Assembly (NCBI GenBank): GCA_002633005.1
Contig: NMRA01000471.1
Coordinates: 273,710-337,709, forward strand
Direction of reading: 5' to 3'
Origin: Phoronis australis
Lineage: Eukaryota > Phoronida > Phoronidae
Length of the DNA stretch: 64,000 nucleotides
The translations under genes and the position numbers were made by a program. The notes under the pieces were generated by a model. That model was not told where the DNA came from and made no database searches. It saw only the letters and a list, made by a program, of their open reading frames with translations. The stretch's first letter is position 1. Each line of letters starts with the position of its first letter. Shown here piece by piece: positions 1 to 13,500 of the stretch.

Positions 1-1555
1 TAGGAATCCTTAAATATCGATAGCAACACTAAGTCTAAATACTAAAAACACTTGGAAATAAATAGACACGGTCCTTTCCTCACCAAAAATGGACCATCTT
101 TTACCTAACGAAGAACGCCCTCTGACCGGTAAACCAGAATGCATCGCTCTACACCATTTTTAATGCACCACCATCCAACAGAGGGCTGCTTTCTGCCTGC
201 GAGACACAGCTTATAGTCAACTAACCTGTATTTTTACAAAGAGACGACACAAAGAATGGAGCATATCAATAATTCATTTATCTTACATATTCCATGTTGA
301 CGGCACACACAAAGTAGATTATTGAGAAAAGCCATAGCACTTAACAGATACGACCTACAATTAACCCCCCTCTTATTCTTCTGCTTTATAACGCAGGCTT
401 ACTGAAATATTAGTTATTCTCACAAAGTTCCACCGCAATTCAAGACGCAAAACAACGGTGCCAAAATAAACGTTGATTCACCAACGAAAACACGTACAGA
501 TCAAACAACCCGCGTCACTGCAATCAATGCTGGAAGGGTGAATCATCGTCAACACCATTATCGAGCAGTGTCAATGTTGACCTAGTCTGGCATCTCTTCC
601 CACAGTCCTGTTAGCCTACACTCTTCAACAACACACGGTTATACCTGGGGCTAATTACAAAGTAGACAAAAAGCACAGCAAATATACAAGTGTTTAAATC
701 GTTCGTCTGTTAAAGACGCGCGTTTACAAATCTTAGTATTCTCAGTTGAAAACAAAAAATTGCTACATGGAACAAATCAATTCCTCTTGAGTGCCAAAAA
801 CCAACTGAAGTCAAAATGTTTCTTATCAGTTCCTATTTGTCACACAATCATTTTCATCTCTATGCTATCATAATGACAACTGGAGCCTATTAGGAAACAC
901 GACAAGGTTAGAAATGCACTTCAGTAGACTGCATCTACTTCTAGACATAGTGTACTTACTCAACATTCACTGCAGACATTGTTGAGCAGGGGAGACGATC
1001 CTTTGTCTACACATGGAGTGCACCATATAACAGTCGCAAAACATGTGAACTATGACACACAGCTGTATGAAGCCCCGCCCACATACCCACTGAGTGACAA
1101 CCAACATCATATAAACACTTAATAAAAGATAACTAAATTGTACACTGCTTTTAAAACAAGATAGGAATTAGATCTTTGGCAGTTTTTTACATCAACAACA
1201 AAAACCATACAAAAATAAAAATAAAAAAGAAAACTTTGGCAAAAATTTTTTTGACTCGAAGAACTTAGAGATTGTAGTTGATACAGTAACAAAAATGAGC
1301 TCAACTCAAACAAAAAAGGTTAGTACAGTGATATGGTCATAGATGGCACACTGAACATTGACACTTGAGAATTCTACAAATAGTAAATCGTGGAAATTTC
1401 TTCTTACTAACAGCAATTACATGGATCAGATCTGATAAATTAATCTGTGGAGATTCTAGCAGTATCCAACATGAACAGATTTGGCAGAATTCAGTCACGG
1501 AGTCATATGAATGTAGAATATCAATGTTGGTCATTCTTATGTAATCATTCCCGTA
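1..1555. other. Downstream flank of stathmin, probable 3' UTR, no gene seen
   Basis: AT-rich sequence following the stathmin stop. It probably contains the 3' UTR at its right side. No minus-strand AATAAA was found by eye; an ATTAAA variant reads on the minus strand at about 164-159. The short open frames here have no recognisable content. Confidence 0.4.
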
Positions 1556-4500
1556 TTAGGAGTCCCCAGCTGGCTTGTTGGCACGGACTTCTTCAATACG
1601 TCGCTCCTGGAAAACGAAAGTAATCATCTATATCGAAGAAGTATTTTCATATTTCATAAGGACATTTCACGCCCTACTGTTTTGCAGCAACACAAGTTTG
1701 ACCTAATTATTGTGAGAGAATTACTAGCCCATGAAAATAACCATGTTGTCACATCACATGAACAAGTAATTATCAAATGAACCTGAAAAGATTGCTACCT
1801 CTCCTCTCACATTACCCTGTTTTAACCCTCCCTTCTCCCCAATCAATAATGCCTTCAGAACCTCCTTCATCTCCTTATATCTCAACCTACTGACCCTTCT
1901 TCCTCCAACAACCAGTCTTTAAACCCTCTTTTCTACACCCTCTCCCAACAAACGCACAAACTTATGTGCCACTAACAAACCGCTTCCTCCTATAACTCCA
2001 CCTCCAGACCCTCCCAGCTCCTACATCCCACAAACAGATCCCCTCACTCTATAACCCCGCCTCCGCACCCTCTCCCTTCTTAGACCTCACTCATAGATCT
2101 GTTCCTGCCAGAACTCCACCTCCAGACCTCCCACATCCTGTAGACAGGAACCTTCCTGCCCTTACAACCCCAACTCAAGACCCTCCCACCTCCTACATCC
2201 TCAAAACACATACTCTACCCCTATCCTATAACCCCACCTCCAGACCTCCCACATCCTGTAGACAGGAACCCTCCTGCCCTTACAACCCCAACTCAAGACC
2301 CTCCCACNNNNNNNNNNNNNNNNNNNNNNNNNTTTTTTAAATGATAGTTTTAAGTGTAGAATGTATTTTTGACGAGGTGAAAACTCGAAATCGGTAATCC
2401 AAATCCGGTCACGACCCGTTTAAAATACACTGAAGTAACGAAATGAGTACAGAAAGCGAATGGAAGTATTGTAGCCCCTATATGGCCAACCGAGGGGCTA
2501 CGTGTTGCCTACTAGATGGCTCCGCGTTGGTTTGAATGCGCTAAATCTCCCCTTACTCCCAGCTCTCCTAATGTTGTCTATCCATTTTTCACGAAGTTCT
2601 TGGTTTGCAGGGAACACATAAAAACTCGGATTTTTATCTCTCTTGTTGTTTTTGAAGCAGCCAGGAACACAACAAGTGTATCCGCCGTAAGTTTTCTTCG
2701 CGCTCATACCGCGCATTATGCTTGATACTATGGCCGCCTTCGGAATCCTGACCACAGCACCCACAATGCACCATTTTAACCTAATTTCAATATGGCGTCG
2801 CTGCAAATCCGCTATTAGGACGAATGTTATTATTTATAAAATAATTTTGGCTAAACTGACATAGTACATTACAATAAGAAATCAGTTCCAAGAAATATGC
2901 TATTTCACTTGCTGTGAGCACATGGACTGGTCTTCCACCTTTGCCCCCTTTTTCTTCGTTTCAAATTAGTCCACAAATTCCTTTGTCCATGACCACACAC
3001 TGTGATATTTTGTCTAGACGAGTCGCGTAACGGGTGACATCTACTGAATCGGTAGGATCGCACTGCGCCGATGTTTTTTACTGCCGGAGCATCGACACGT
3101 CGTCCAAACAGAACCATAAATTCATGATAAAAACAGCACAAGGAGGAGAAATTTATTCATGTTCATCTGGGAAACCATGTAGTGCTTTTGCACTCTGAAA
3201 ATTCGCTCACCACCTGGGCGACCGGCAAGTCAACCTTTACTCACCCAGCATCATTTTTACTCGCACTGGCAACTGGCCGAGTAGCTAAGTACATCCCTGC
3301 TCTTCCAATCGTAAAACGTACTGGGTGTTAACTGTGACACTCATATTCTCAACAAGAGTACCCAGTCACACAACATGGGTCTTTCAATCATATTTCCCCA
3401 GCATTACCACTCAGTCAGTATGTAACCATGACAACCCACTCACATGTTCCTCTAGTTTCTCCATCAAACTCTTGAGTTGACTCTTCCTAGATGCCTCGGC
3501 ATTCACCAACTTCTGCTCAATGCGCACACGCAGTTCATCGATATACTTCTCATTGGCCAGTTGAATCTGTCTCACTCGTTCAGCCTAGCAACACAGTTTG
3601 TTAAGAGTTTACAAATTCAGGACAACACTGTATATATATACATTACGAGTACAGCGCCACCTACATAATGAATTAGGCACTTATGCCTCATCGTGAAACA
3701 CTTGAGCAAAACTGAGGAGCAAATTTCAAAATCTTGGCTTATCATTAATAAAATGGTAGATGAATTTACATGCATTGAATTCAACTCTAAAAAGGTAAAA
3801 CAAATATATCAAGAATGGACAAAAAGACTAATAGCAGCCATATTAAGAAATGCAAAAATGCAAGCGTAGCAGACTACACCTGTAAGTGAAAACTGATAAA
3901 TACACTTGTACCAAACACTTGGGCAACAAAAATTTCCTTTGATAACAAAAATTTCCTTTGATAACAAAAATTTCCTTTGATAACAAAAATTTCCTTTGAT
4001 AACAAACATTTCCTTTTATAAAACATTACTTCAAATACAGGCACAAGGACCTCAATGTGCACATATCCGGTATGCTTACCAAGTTAAACTGTAAGTGCTA
4101 ACGTACCTACCACTGTGAATAGCTGCAGACGATGCATTGATGGAATGTCACTGCAGACGCATTAACCATTTCATTAAAATCAGATCAAATTCTACTGGAA
4201 ATCAGGATTATTCTTCAGTTCTTCTCTTACATGAATACAATAGCATTGCTACACCGGTAGAATCAACATGAATGCCCCCAGCTAGCAGTGGGCTTCCGTT
4301 TCAAGTCCACAAATAACACAGACCTCCACTGTTCGTAGCTATACATCTACATAATTATCCAGTTCTGACTCGACCCTTACATGAGCCTTCAACCTGTTGA
4401 CCTGCGCCGCCAGGTTGGCGAGACGTTTCTTTTCCTTCTCGTCCTGATCCTTGGCAGCTTTCTCCGCCGTCTCTTTCCTGAATTTCTCCTCATCGGCCGA

Positions 4501-7500
4501 CGCCCTCTGCTTTGCCAGCTCCATACGTTCTCGGTCAGTGTAGGTGAACTCTAACCTCTGAGCTTTGTTGTCCTAAAATAATAACACATGCACGCGGTTA
4601 GCACATAAAACACGTGTTTACAAAGACCATTATAAATATATATAACACATTATGCCATGATCATGACAGGGTTATAATGCTGAGGACATTTAAAGAGAAA
4701 CTAAAATATCAAGGACTGCGAAACTTAATGTAACAAAACCTGATTGTTGAAAACTATAATTGTTTGTGTTGATACAAACTGCATGCTGTTATAATTAGCA
4801 TTTACAAAGTTTGTAGCTGCTAATTTATCTTCAAAAGCAATCACTCAACCCCAAAAAATTTCACTGTATAACTATGATACACTTGATTCATTTCTCCAGT
4901 TCCACCGGGTCAACCAGCTAAGACATCTGATTGGTTGTAAATGACGGCTTCCAATCAGATGTCTTGACTGGTTGACCCGGCAAGGTCAATCAGATGCAGC
5001 CAATGTAAGGATGGTTAACTCGCTTTATTAAAGTTGTTTAAAACACTAAAATAGAGGTTATCAAAATGTACTTTTATGTGGCTAATCAACCGCGCTTTAA
5101 CAGATTTTCAACAAGATAATTTACAATAATGCAAAACTCATGTCAAATCATACAATTTTCATCCATTCTCACATCAAAGCTCCATTAAAGATAGCTGTCA
5201 GTCTTTCACTCCTCAGAGAGCATTAATTATAATAATTCTTCATATCCACAAACTAACAGTACATCCCTAACCCACCATCGTTAACAACTACAACAGCGCA
5301 CGTCAAAAGTAAGTGGACAAAATGACCATAAGTCATCGCACTCCAGTGTCAAGACTGGGTATTTATCGAAGTTAAACAAAGGAGGGTAATACAAAATTGC
5401 TACGGGAACAAGTGACGAGACATGAGGCAAAAGGCATAGTTGGTTCTGGTCTGTTTTTTAGAAAACAATGTCAATGGTATGGTATTTTTTCAGTTGCTCA
5501 CTTTTTTAAAAAAGAAAATCCACCCGAGACAAGCCAAAGTGGCAGGATTTAGCAAGTCATGGCATTTCAACCCTTGTTTACGCGCCATCGTGCGACTTTT
5601 CCAAAAACAAAACACTTGAGCTCTTGGCTGAAAGTAATGCCGGCGTTTTTGCTTTTTGGTTGTTAAGCGCTGATCTCAAAATGAGTCGGGGGTAAATATC
5701 ATAACGCACAAAAGGAGGCAGTGCGGTCTAGTGGGATAGGTGTCAGCTTCAAGGTCATGAGTTTGAGTCATACAGGGGCACGCTGCTACACCCTTGAGTC
5801 ATGTCTCTAGCTCCTCAGTTCGCTTTAAACTCAATATTGAGCAAGCATAGAAATGGTTCCCAATTCATCAGTGCAACAGATCAACAGAACAACCTGGACA
5901 CGTCTGGTAAATGCACCAGACCATCTACAATTATTTTTCAATATTTCATAACCAACAATGCTTTTTGGCCTAATCAGTCCTTGTGTTGCAAGCAATGCGA
6001 TGCCATGACAGGGAACAGCAATGTGTCATTGGTTACTTTTGACCAATACTGTACACTGCCATAAGAGTACATGTCACTGGTTAGCGCATGGTTAATTGGC
6101 CTCAAGAGATCTATTAAACAACACAACTGTAAAAAGAAAGATATTGGACAACTCATGTGACCGAGCCACTTAAGGCCATTTGTTTCTGTAACTGGACATA
6201 AACTGAATAAATTGTTTTGAGGATAATAGATTTCTTCTTTGCTTCCTGGGTTGTTAGTAAGAAGTAAAAATTTATTTGATAAGACTCGATAATAGTACTC
6301 CAATCAAGTGCATTTTTACTAATAAACAAAACTGCATTCTTGGGAGGCTAATCAAAAATTCTCTAGGCTTTTAACAGAAAAAGATGAAAACCAATTTTTT
6401 TGGATTTTCTGCTCATTTAAAGAGTGAAAAACTCATGCCTAGCATGGGCAAAGCAGGAAACGTTTCTACTTAATAATGGTTAGATGTTCTCTTTAGAAAT
6501 ACCAAATAGACGTTAATGTGACCCTAAAAACTTGACAATGTACAGGAATGCAGGAACACACATTTAACATTCAGTCAAAACAGACTACTTCCTTTCAGAC
6601 AACCAGCGTACTAATGACATGTTTATCAATCTGATTAGGGCCATACATAGACATTAACATCCTCCATATTGATTTTTACCTCCAAGACAAGAGAAAGTAT
6701 TTTTTGCAACCTCCCAGGTTCTCCACTCGACACAGCGTAGTGCGATGAGTCACTAGTTACTGACCGCAAATATAACTTACTATCTTGTGATTTCACTGGC
6801 AAACAGACAGAGCTGGGTAATTCAGTCAATTTAATTCACTGATTCGTGCGCAAACGTTGAGATGGCACCAGAAATAGTGCACTTTTCGTAATATGGAATT
6901 GATTTTTTCAAGAGGAAATATTCCAACAATGTAATCATGAGCAACTCTCTCGAATCAATTCTCAACATGTGAATCTATATTTTAATAATTACATTACCAG
7001 CATGCTACACACATATGAATTCATAGCCAAAAACAACAATTTCTTTGAAACTACTGTTTTGGTACAATTTTTAGGGTGGAATGTTTAGTTTTGTTTCATT
7101 TAATACAGTGGGATATCGGTTCTAATTAAACACGATAAAACCGGGGGAGGTCATTGATTCCATTTATGGGAAGAATAGCTGTCTCATAAGCTGATTTATT
7201 CTATCTTGAAATTTGTAATTTCCGTTTGACCTAATTACCACTCTATGGAACTTCAATAAAATTCAGACTGTGCTTTGATTTCAATACCGCATTACATCCA
7301 GACTTCAAAAACAATTCTAAACTTGTTCAAATTTTTGGTTTCATCCACATTAGAGAAAACAACCCACAACGCAAAATTCAAGTCATACAGAACTATAGAG
7401 GCGTACTTATTTCAAGAACGATAAAATTATGAACACGACAGAGCAATTAGTGAAGAGGACGTTTTAAATCATATTTGATAGACAAGTGATTAACGGTAAT

Positions 7501-10500
7501 AATTTCTACTGGTCAGTACAGTCCATTAGAGACAGGATTACAGGATGATCAATGCATAGCCATTCTACAAGTGCAGCATAACTATAGGAATGTAAGGTAC
7601 TGCAGCTTGACTCACAGGATAAAACTAACAACTAGAATGATTCACATGTTAATCCACTGATTACCAGTAATAGTACACTTGAACGTTTGCCTACTTTTAC
7701 TCTTTAAAATGCACAACGGTAATCGCTATTAATTTGACATAAAAAATTCCTTTTTTAAAACAAACCCGACCAGTTACAAGAGATTACAAAGTCAAAAAAT
7801 AGACAGTTACTTATGTACACGATTATTCATTTCATTAACACACTCATTACTTTAAATTAAGAGTACAATTCAAACTAATTTTTATTTTAGCACAACTATA
7901 TTCACTCTTTAGTTTCAATACGGTGCCATTTCAGATATAAAAATCAAACTGAAATGAAATGACATAGCAGAACAATATCCGACTGCGTTTACCAAATAAC
8001 ACCAGGTGAGACCTGACAAAACTCGTCAATGGTCAACCTTACCTCCCCCCAAGACTCGTCAATGGTCAACCTTACCTCCCTTCTGACTTCAGCGTGCTTT
8101 AGTTTGTTGTCGATGTCTTCCTTGGTCAGACTCAGCCGGGCCACTTTCTCCCTGGGGCTGGGAGGGGAGGCGGGCCTCTTGGCCTCAGCCAACGTCACTT
8201 CATAAGCTAACCCCCCGCTACTTTCACGTGGACTCTCTGGAAAGCCAGGTGATCTCGGTACAACACTTTTAAGATAAGTTATTGAACACTAACTAAAACA
8301 AGCAATTTCTTCTGCATTAGTCACCTGAAGTATGAAGCAGATTTTACCAAAATGCAAAAATGTGTGAATTTTATACTAACTTAGAAATCGAAACAAGCAT
8401 TGAAGATCATTTAACACCAACAAATTGAAATGTCAGGCAAGGATCATTGTTTTCCACAATAGCATGTCCACCTCATATTAAAAATGCACACAATTATACG
8501 AGTCACAGGATAATATACGATACATGAAGGAACGCATCAGCCACTTAAAGTAGCTTTGCCTCACAACAACCGCATTTGATTTAGACATCTTACCATTATA
8601 AAATTGGTCTTTAGTTCCTAAGTGTAATTATATATAATTGGTGGTCATGAAAAGCACAGACAGTCTCTTACATTGGTTGAGAGCAGACTTCACATGCTGA
8701 CTTGTCACAGTAAGTCATGACATGTTGGCTTGTCACAGTAAGTCATCACATGTTGGGTTGTCACAGTAAGTCATTACATGTTGGCTTGTAACAGTAAGTC
8801 ATCACATGTTGGCTTGTCATAGTAAGTCATCACATGTTGGCTTGTAACAGTAAGTCATTACATGTTGGCTTGTCACAGTAAGTCATCACATGTTGGCTTG
8901 TAACAGTAAGTCATTACATGTTGGCTTGTAACAGTAAGTCATCACATGCTGACTTGTCACAGTAAGTCATCACATGTTGACTTGTCACAGTAAGTCATCA
9001 CATGTTGACTTGTCACAGTAAGTCATCAAATGTTGGCTTGTCACAGTAAGTCATCACATGTTGACTTGTAACAGTAAGTCATCACATGTTGACTTGTCAC
9101 AGTAAGTCATCACATGTTGACTTGTCAAAGTAAGTCATCACATGTTGACTTGTCACAGTAAGTCATTACATGTTGGCTTGTCGCAGTAAGTGCATGTGCT
9201 GAATTTGCTCTTTGTAAGACAAGGAATCACTTGTTATCACAGTAAAGAACAACTACAGACCAAGTTTATGACAATAAGTGCTTTAAATCAAAAGCAAGTT
9301 TCTTTGACAGGATCATTGCGATTGGCTCCTACTATTAAAAAACAAACATGCAGCAGCAACAAACGTATTAAAGGGGAAGAAACCATTCTTGGTGTCGCCT
9401 TTAGTGAATATAGATCCAAGGCAGGTTACCTTGGAGATACATCTTTCCTGTTACCAATACTTCCTGCTTCTATGCCGTGTACTTTTCCCTCCATGAAACA
9501 ACAGTGACAGAAACAATCCAGCAAAAAGCCAGCATCTTGGTTCTGATTTCACCTCCATTAAACAAACATGAAATAAACCAGCAACACCAACTGTGTTTAA
9601 TAGATTAGTGCCTAGGATATTGTGTTTGGTCCATGGAAGTCAATGTAGATATGTACCTCTTACTGAGCCGTCCACATCACAATTGTTCCATGGACAGTCA
9701 ATACTTACCATGTGAACAGTACATAACATAGCAAGACATCTCTCATGTGAACAGTACATAACATAGTAGGATATTTCTCAAACCTAACCAAAAATCTACA
9801 TTTATATTAAACAGAACGCCAAAAAGGTTTGTGTTCCCCTTTAAAGAAACATGCAATCTAAAGTTCTCAAATAAAGCAAAGAAAATTACTGAGGCCTCAA
9901 AGGTGAATTGGGGCTTGCAGATTCCTTAAAAGTCTGCACAAGTATGCAAATTAAGCAATGAACCGACTGACCCAGAGACTGTAATCATAAAAAGCTTGAA
10001 CATAAACCTGCAGAGGAATACACTTGAACAATGGTTACCATAGCAATCAAATAGATTAATTATGCACTCAACTGTTACTGATTATGCTCTGTCATTCCTT
10101 CAGTGAACACTACGCATATTGCTATTACCTGCACTTAGTCAGTCACATTGTAACAACACTTAACTAATGCTAAGCAAGTTTTCAGAAAAGCTACGACATC
10201 AAACTGCTTCAATTCAAAATTACATGCATAGGATTACTACAACACTTCCTGAACACAAAACAAGCAAAACAATTCGCATAAAACTGAGGTCACCATGGAG
10301 AGAAAAAGAAAAATTAATCCATAAAATAGCATCTTTGTCCAGTTTTGAGATTAATGACTAGCACGTTAAAACTGAGGAATAATATATCAAGGCGTCACAA
10401 TTTGAAAAAATGCATTCCACACGCAAAAACTGAATGAAACATGAACTGAATGTAGACTGTTTTTAGCACAAGTGAACCATTTTGTATTTTGGGAGATGGA

Positions 10501-13500
10501 ATGAATAAATAATGGAGATGGGGGAATCATACAAAATTGACCTCTAAAAGAGAAAATTTTGGAACTTGTGGCTTTTCATTTAGCCTACTGTAAACATTAA
10601 TTTTGTACTAAATATTTTATGAAATAAGGGAGTTGAAAAAATATTAATTGCAAATCACTTGGACTAGAGAATGGCTGAAAAGGAAGATTTAGCAAATTAC
10701 ATGTACATGTGCGTGTACGCGCGCATGCGTGTGTGTACACAAGTTTTGCTACAAACTACATCATATTAAGAGATAGTAGAATCAAATGAGAAGGCCGAAT
10801 ATTTATATCAGCAGCCTCTACAGTGTATCTCTCATGCTCTCAAGTAGTAACATTATATATATAACGCATTCCAGTGCACCTACACCTACACCTACACACA
10901 CATACACATGTAATTTTCCCAAAGCATTCTAAAACAAATCATGAATGGGAATCCAACAATGGATCAAGCCTTGGGAGAAGACATACAAGTACAGCTCTAA
11001 TATTTTAACAGGATGCTGCAAACAAAACTGGCTGTGATACACCGCATGCACTAATACGGGGGAATGACGTGGTGCGCTACCTTTCCATACAACTATAGCA
11101 TCAAACATCTGAAGTTGTGGGATGCCAGTTGGCCGTTTGGCCGGCGCTGGACGTAGGCATAACAGCACATTGAGCCAGTGGCAGACTACAAGAAAGTGAT
11201 GAACACGAGTATTAGTGCTGACCATCGGTCAGTTATGATGGACAGGCTGAGGGCTACGGGCAGACAGTGCTTTGAACTAGAGACAGACAAGATACCCTGT
11301 TGACCACCATATTATGGCTGACCACTTGACCACCTATATTAGGACTAAACACTGGTCAGATGTGGTAGCCATGCTAGTAGCTGCAGGCACAACAATGCCT
11401 TGAGCTAGAGACAGACTAAATTAAGATGCATTGACCACCAGACAAGTGCTGCAGCTGACCATTACTCAGTTGTGACAGATAGACTGACAGCTGCAGGGAG
11501 TACAGTGCCTTGAGTCAGAGACAGACTACAAAAGATATGACCATAGGTGCTACAGATGACCATGGGTCAGTTGTGACATAATGACAGCTATATGGACAAC
11601 AGCATGAGATGAGACAATGTCAGATCACTAGATACAGTATCAAGCCATGTGTGACCAGTCATGATTGACTCAAGGATTGTCACCTGCACTATTGCGAGCC
11701 CATGTAAGAAAACAAAGACTCCATTCAACTGGGAACTCTCATTTTCTGTTTTTGAAAAATCTTTTAAACAAACACATAATTTTGTTTCTTAAAGTTTTGT
11801 TTGTAAATTACCAAAATTCTGCTTCACTATTTCAGTGCTAAAAAACATACTGATCAAGAACCCTCATATTGTGTCCCAGCTTTCTTTTATCCATAAACTA
11901 CTGCATGTCATGTTTATCCATAAACTACTGCATGTCATGTTTATCCATAAACTACTGCATGTCATGTTTATCCATAAACTACTGCATGTCATGTTTATCC
12001 ATAAACTACTGCATGTCATGTTTATCCATAAACTACTGCATGTCATGTTTATTATTTCTCAAAACAAAAATGCCACTTTCAGACATAATGAAAAACTAAA
12101 TAAACAATCGCTCACTGAAAAGCCATCCTCTATGGATTTGTGGCCCCAATTGAGGAATATGATGAGTTATTTTAAAAATTTGGTAACTTCATAAATGTCA
12201 CTAGATCTACTAAATTTTGAAAACTCTAATTTTGCAAAAGAAGTCTGTAAATTTCCATCTGGTTTTCTTTAACACATAAAATCAAGATTTCTAGTACACA
12301 TTGCCATGACTTTCTAACAACTGGAACATCAAACTTTAAATTAAGCGACACAAATAACATGAAATAACGGCAAAAATAACATGAAATAACATTCAGTTCA
12401 AGAACGTAATTCACAAACAAGGCAGCAATAAATGAATGACTTGTATATGACTAACTTTCGACCAATAGATCGTCACCAGTCAACATTGATCTTGCATTAT
12501 AACTTACTCATCCAAATACACAGGGGAGATAATATTGCCTTAATGTCAGATTAAACCTTACCACTTCAACACAGCTGACAGACAAGGTTTCTGGTTCCTG
12601 AGACAAGTCAGTTCACATGGAACACTTGTCAATCATGTTCCACCACTAAATTACAAACAAGTTTTAAGCCTCATGTCCAATGAATGGATGAATCTATAAA
12701 CCTATCAAAGTAAAATTATCCATTAAACAAAGCATTCACTTAACACTAAATATATCAAATATTGTCATGGCAAAATTAGTCTCATGTATGTTTCCTCCAC
12801 ATTACTACATTGTAGATAGGCGCTACAGCGGTCACTTAGCCCAGCGATATCGTTTTAGATTATTAGGAAAAAGTTTCGTTTTGCCAGTTTCTTTGGGACA
12901 CCAAAAAATTAGGCAAAAAAGACCATTTATTTAATGGATCAACTTGCTGTCCTGTTTTGGACACTAGCAAATCTGTGGATGAGCAAAGTTTGTCCTTTTC
13001 AGACAGATCTTCCACTTTGAGTGTCTACAAAATGACAGTCCAGAATAATTTGTTCCAAACTAACACATTTGGACTCAAAAGCCCCCTCTCTTGGAACTTT
13101 ATATTAGGAAACACAGTCAATGTCACAATAGGCTAATAGTTACAGGGGTCTGGCATTTTGAGAACCTATTTTCTCCACTAAAAAACAGACATCAAACTGG
13201 TTCTCAGGCAAAATACGTGATTATTGCCCAATTAAGCAAATCATTTGAAGAGCACTGGTCACTCACCTAGAGAGGTTTGCATGATTAATATTGAACACAA
13301 GACTCTGAATGTATTCCAACTGTAAGCTCCACAACCCTGGCTACTTGGTTGACAACACCACAGGATTTCTATTGGTGTGTGTACTTGTGCAAGTTATGAA
13401 TGGTATACAAAGCAAATAACAGACCAATGGAAAAGAACTGCTATGTAGAAAACTGGGGCTCAATGAGAATTATTGAAGTGTTAGTAAGTGCTGGACACAA

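Noticed and set aside
8692..9190. CRISPR-like appearance of regularly spaced repeats
   Set aside because: There are no unique spacers; the whole 28-bp unit is repeated head to tail in a eukaryotic intron, so it is a minisatellite.
11835..12194. Open frames of 119, 76 and 60 codons over the 27-bp repeat
   Set aside because: They exist only because the unit length is a multiple of three and has no stop in several frames on both strands; no other coding sign.
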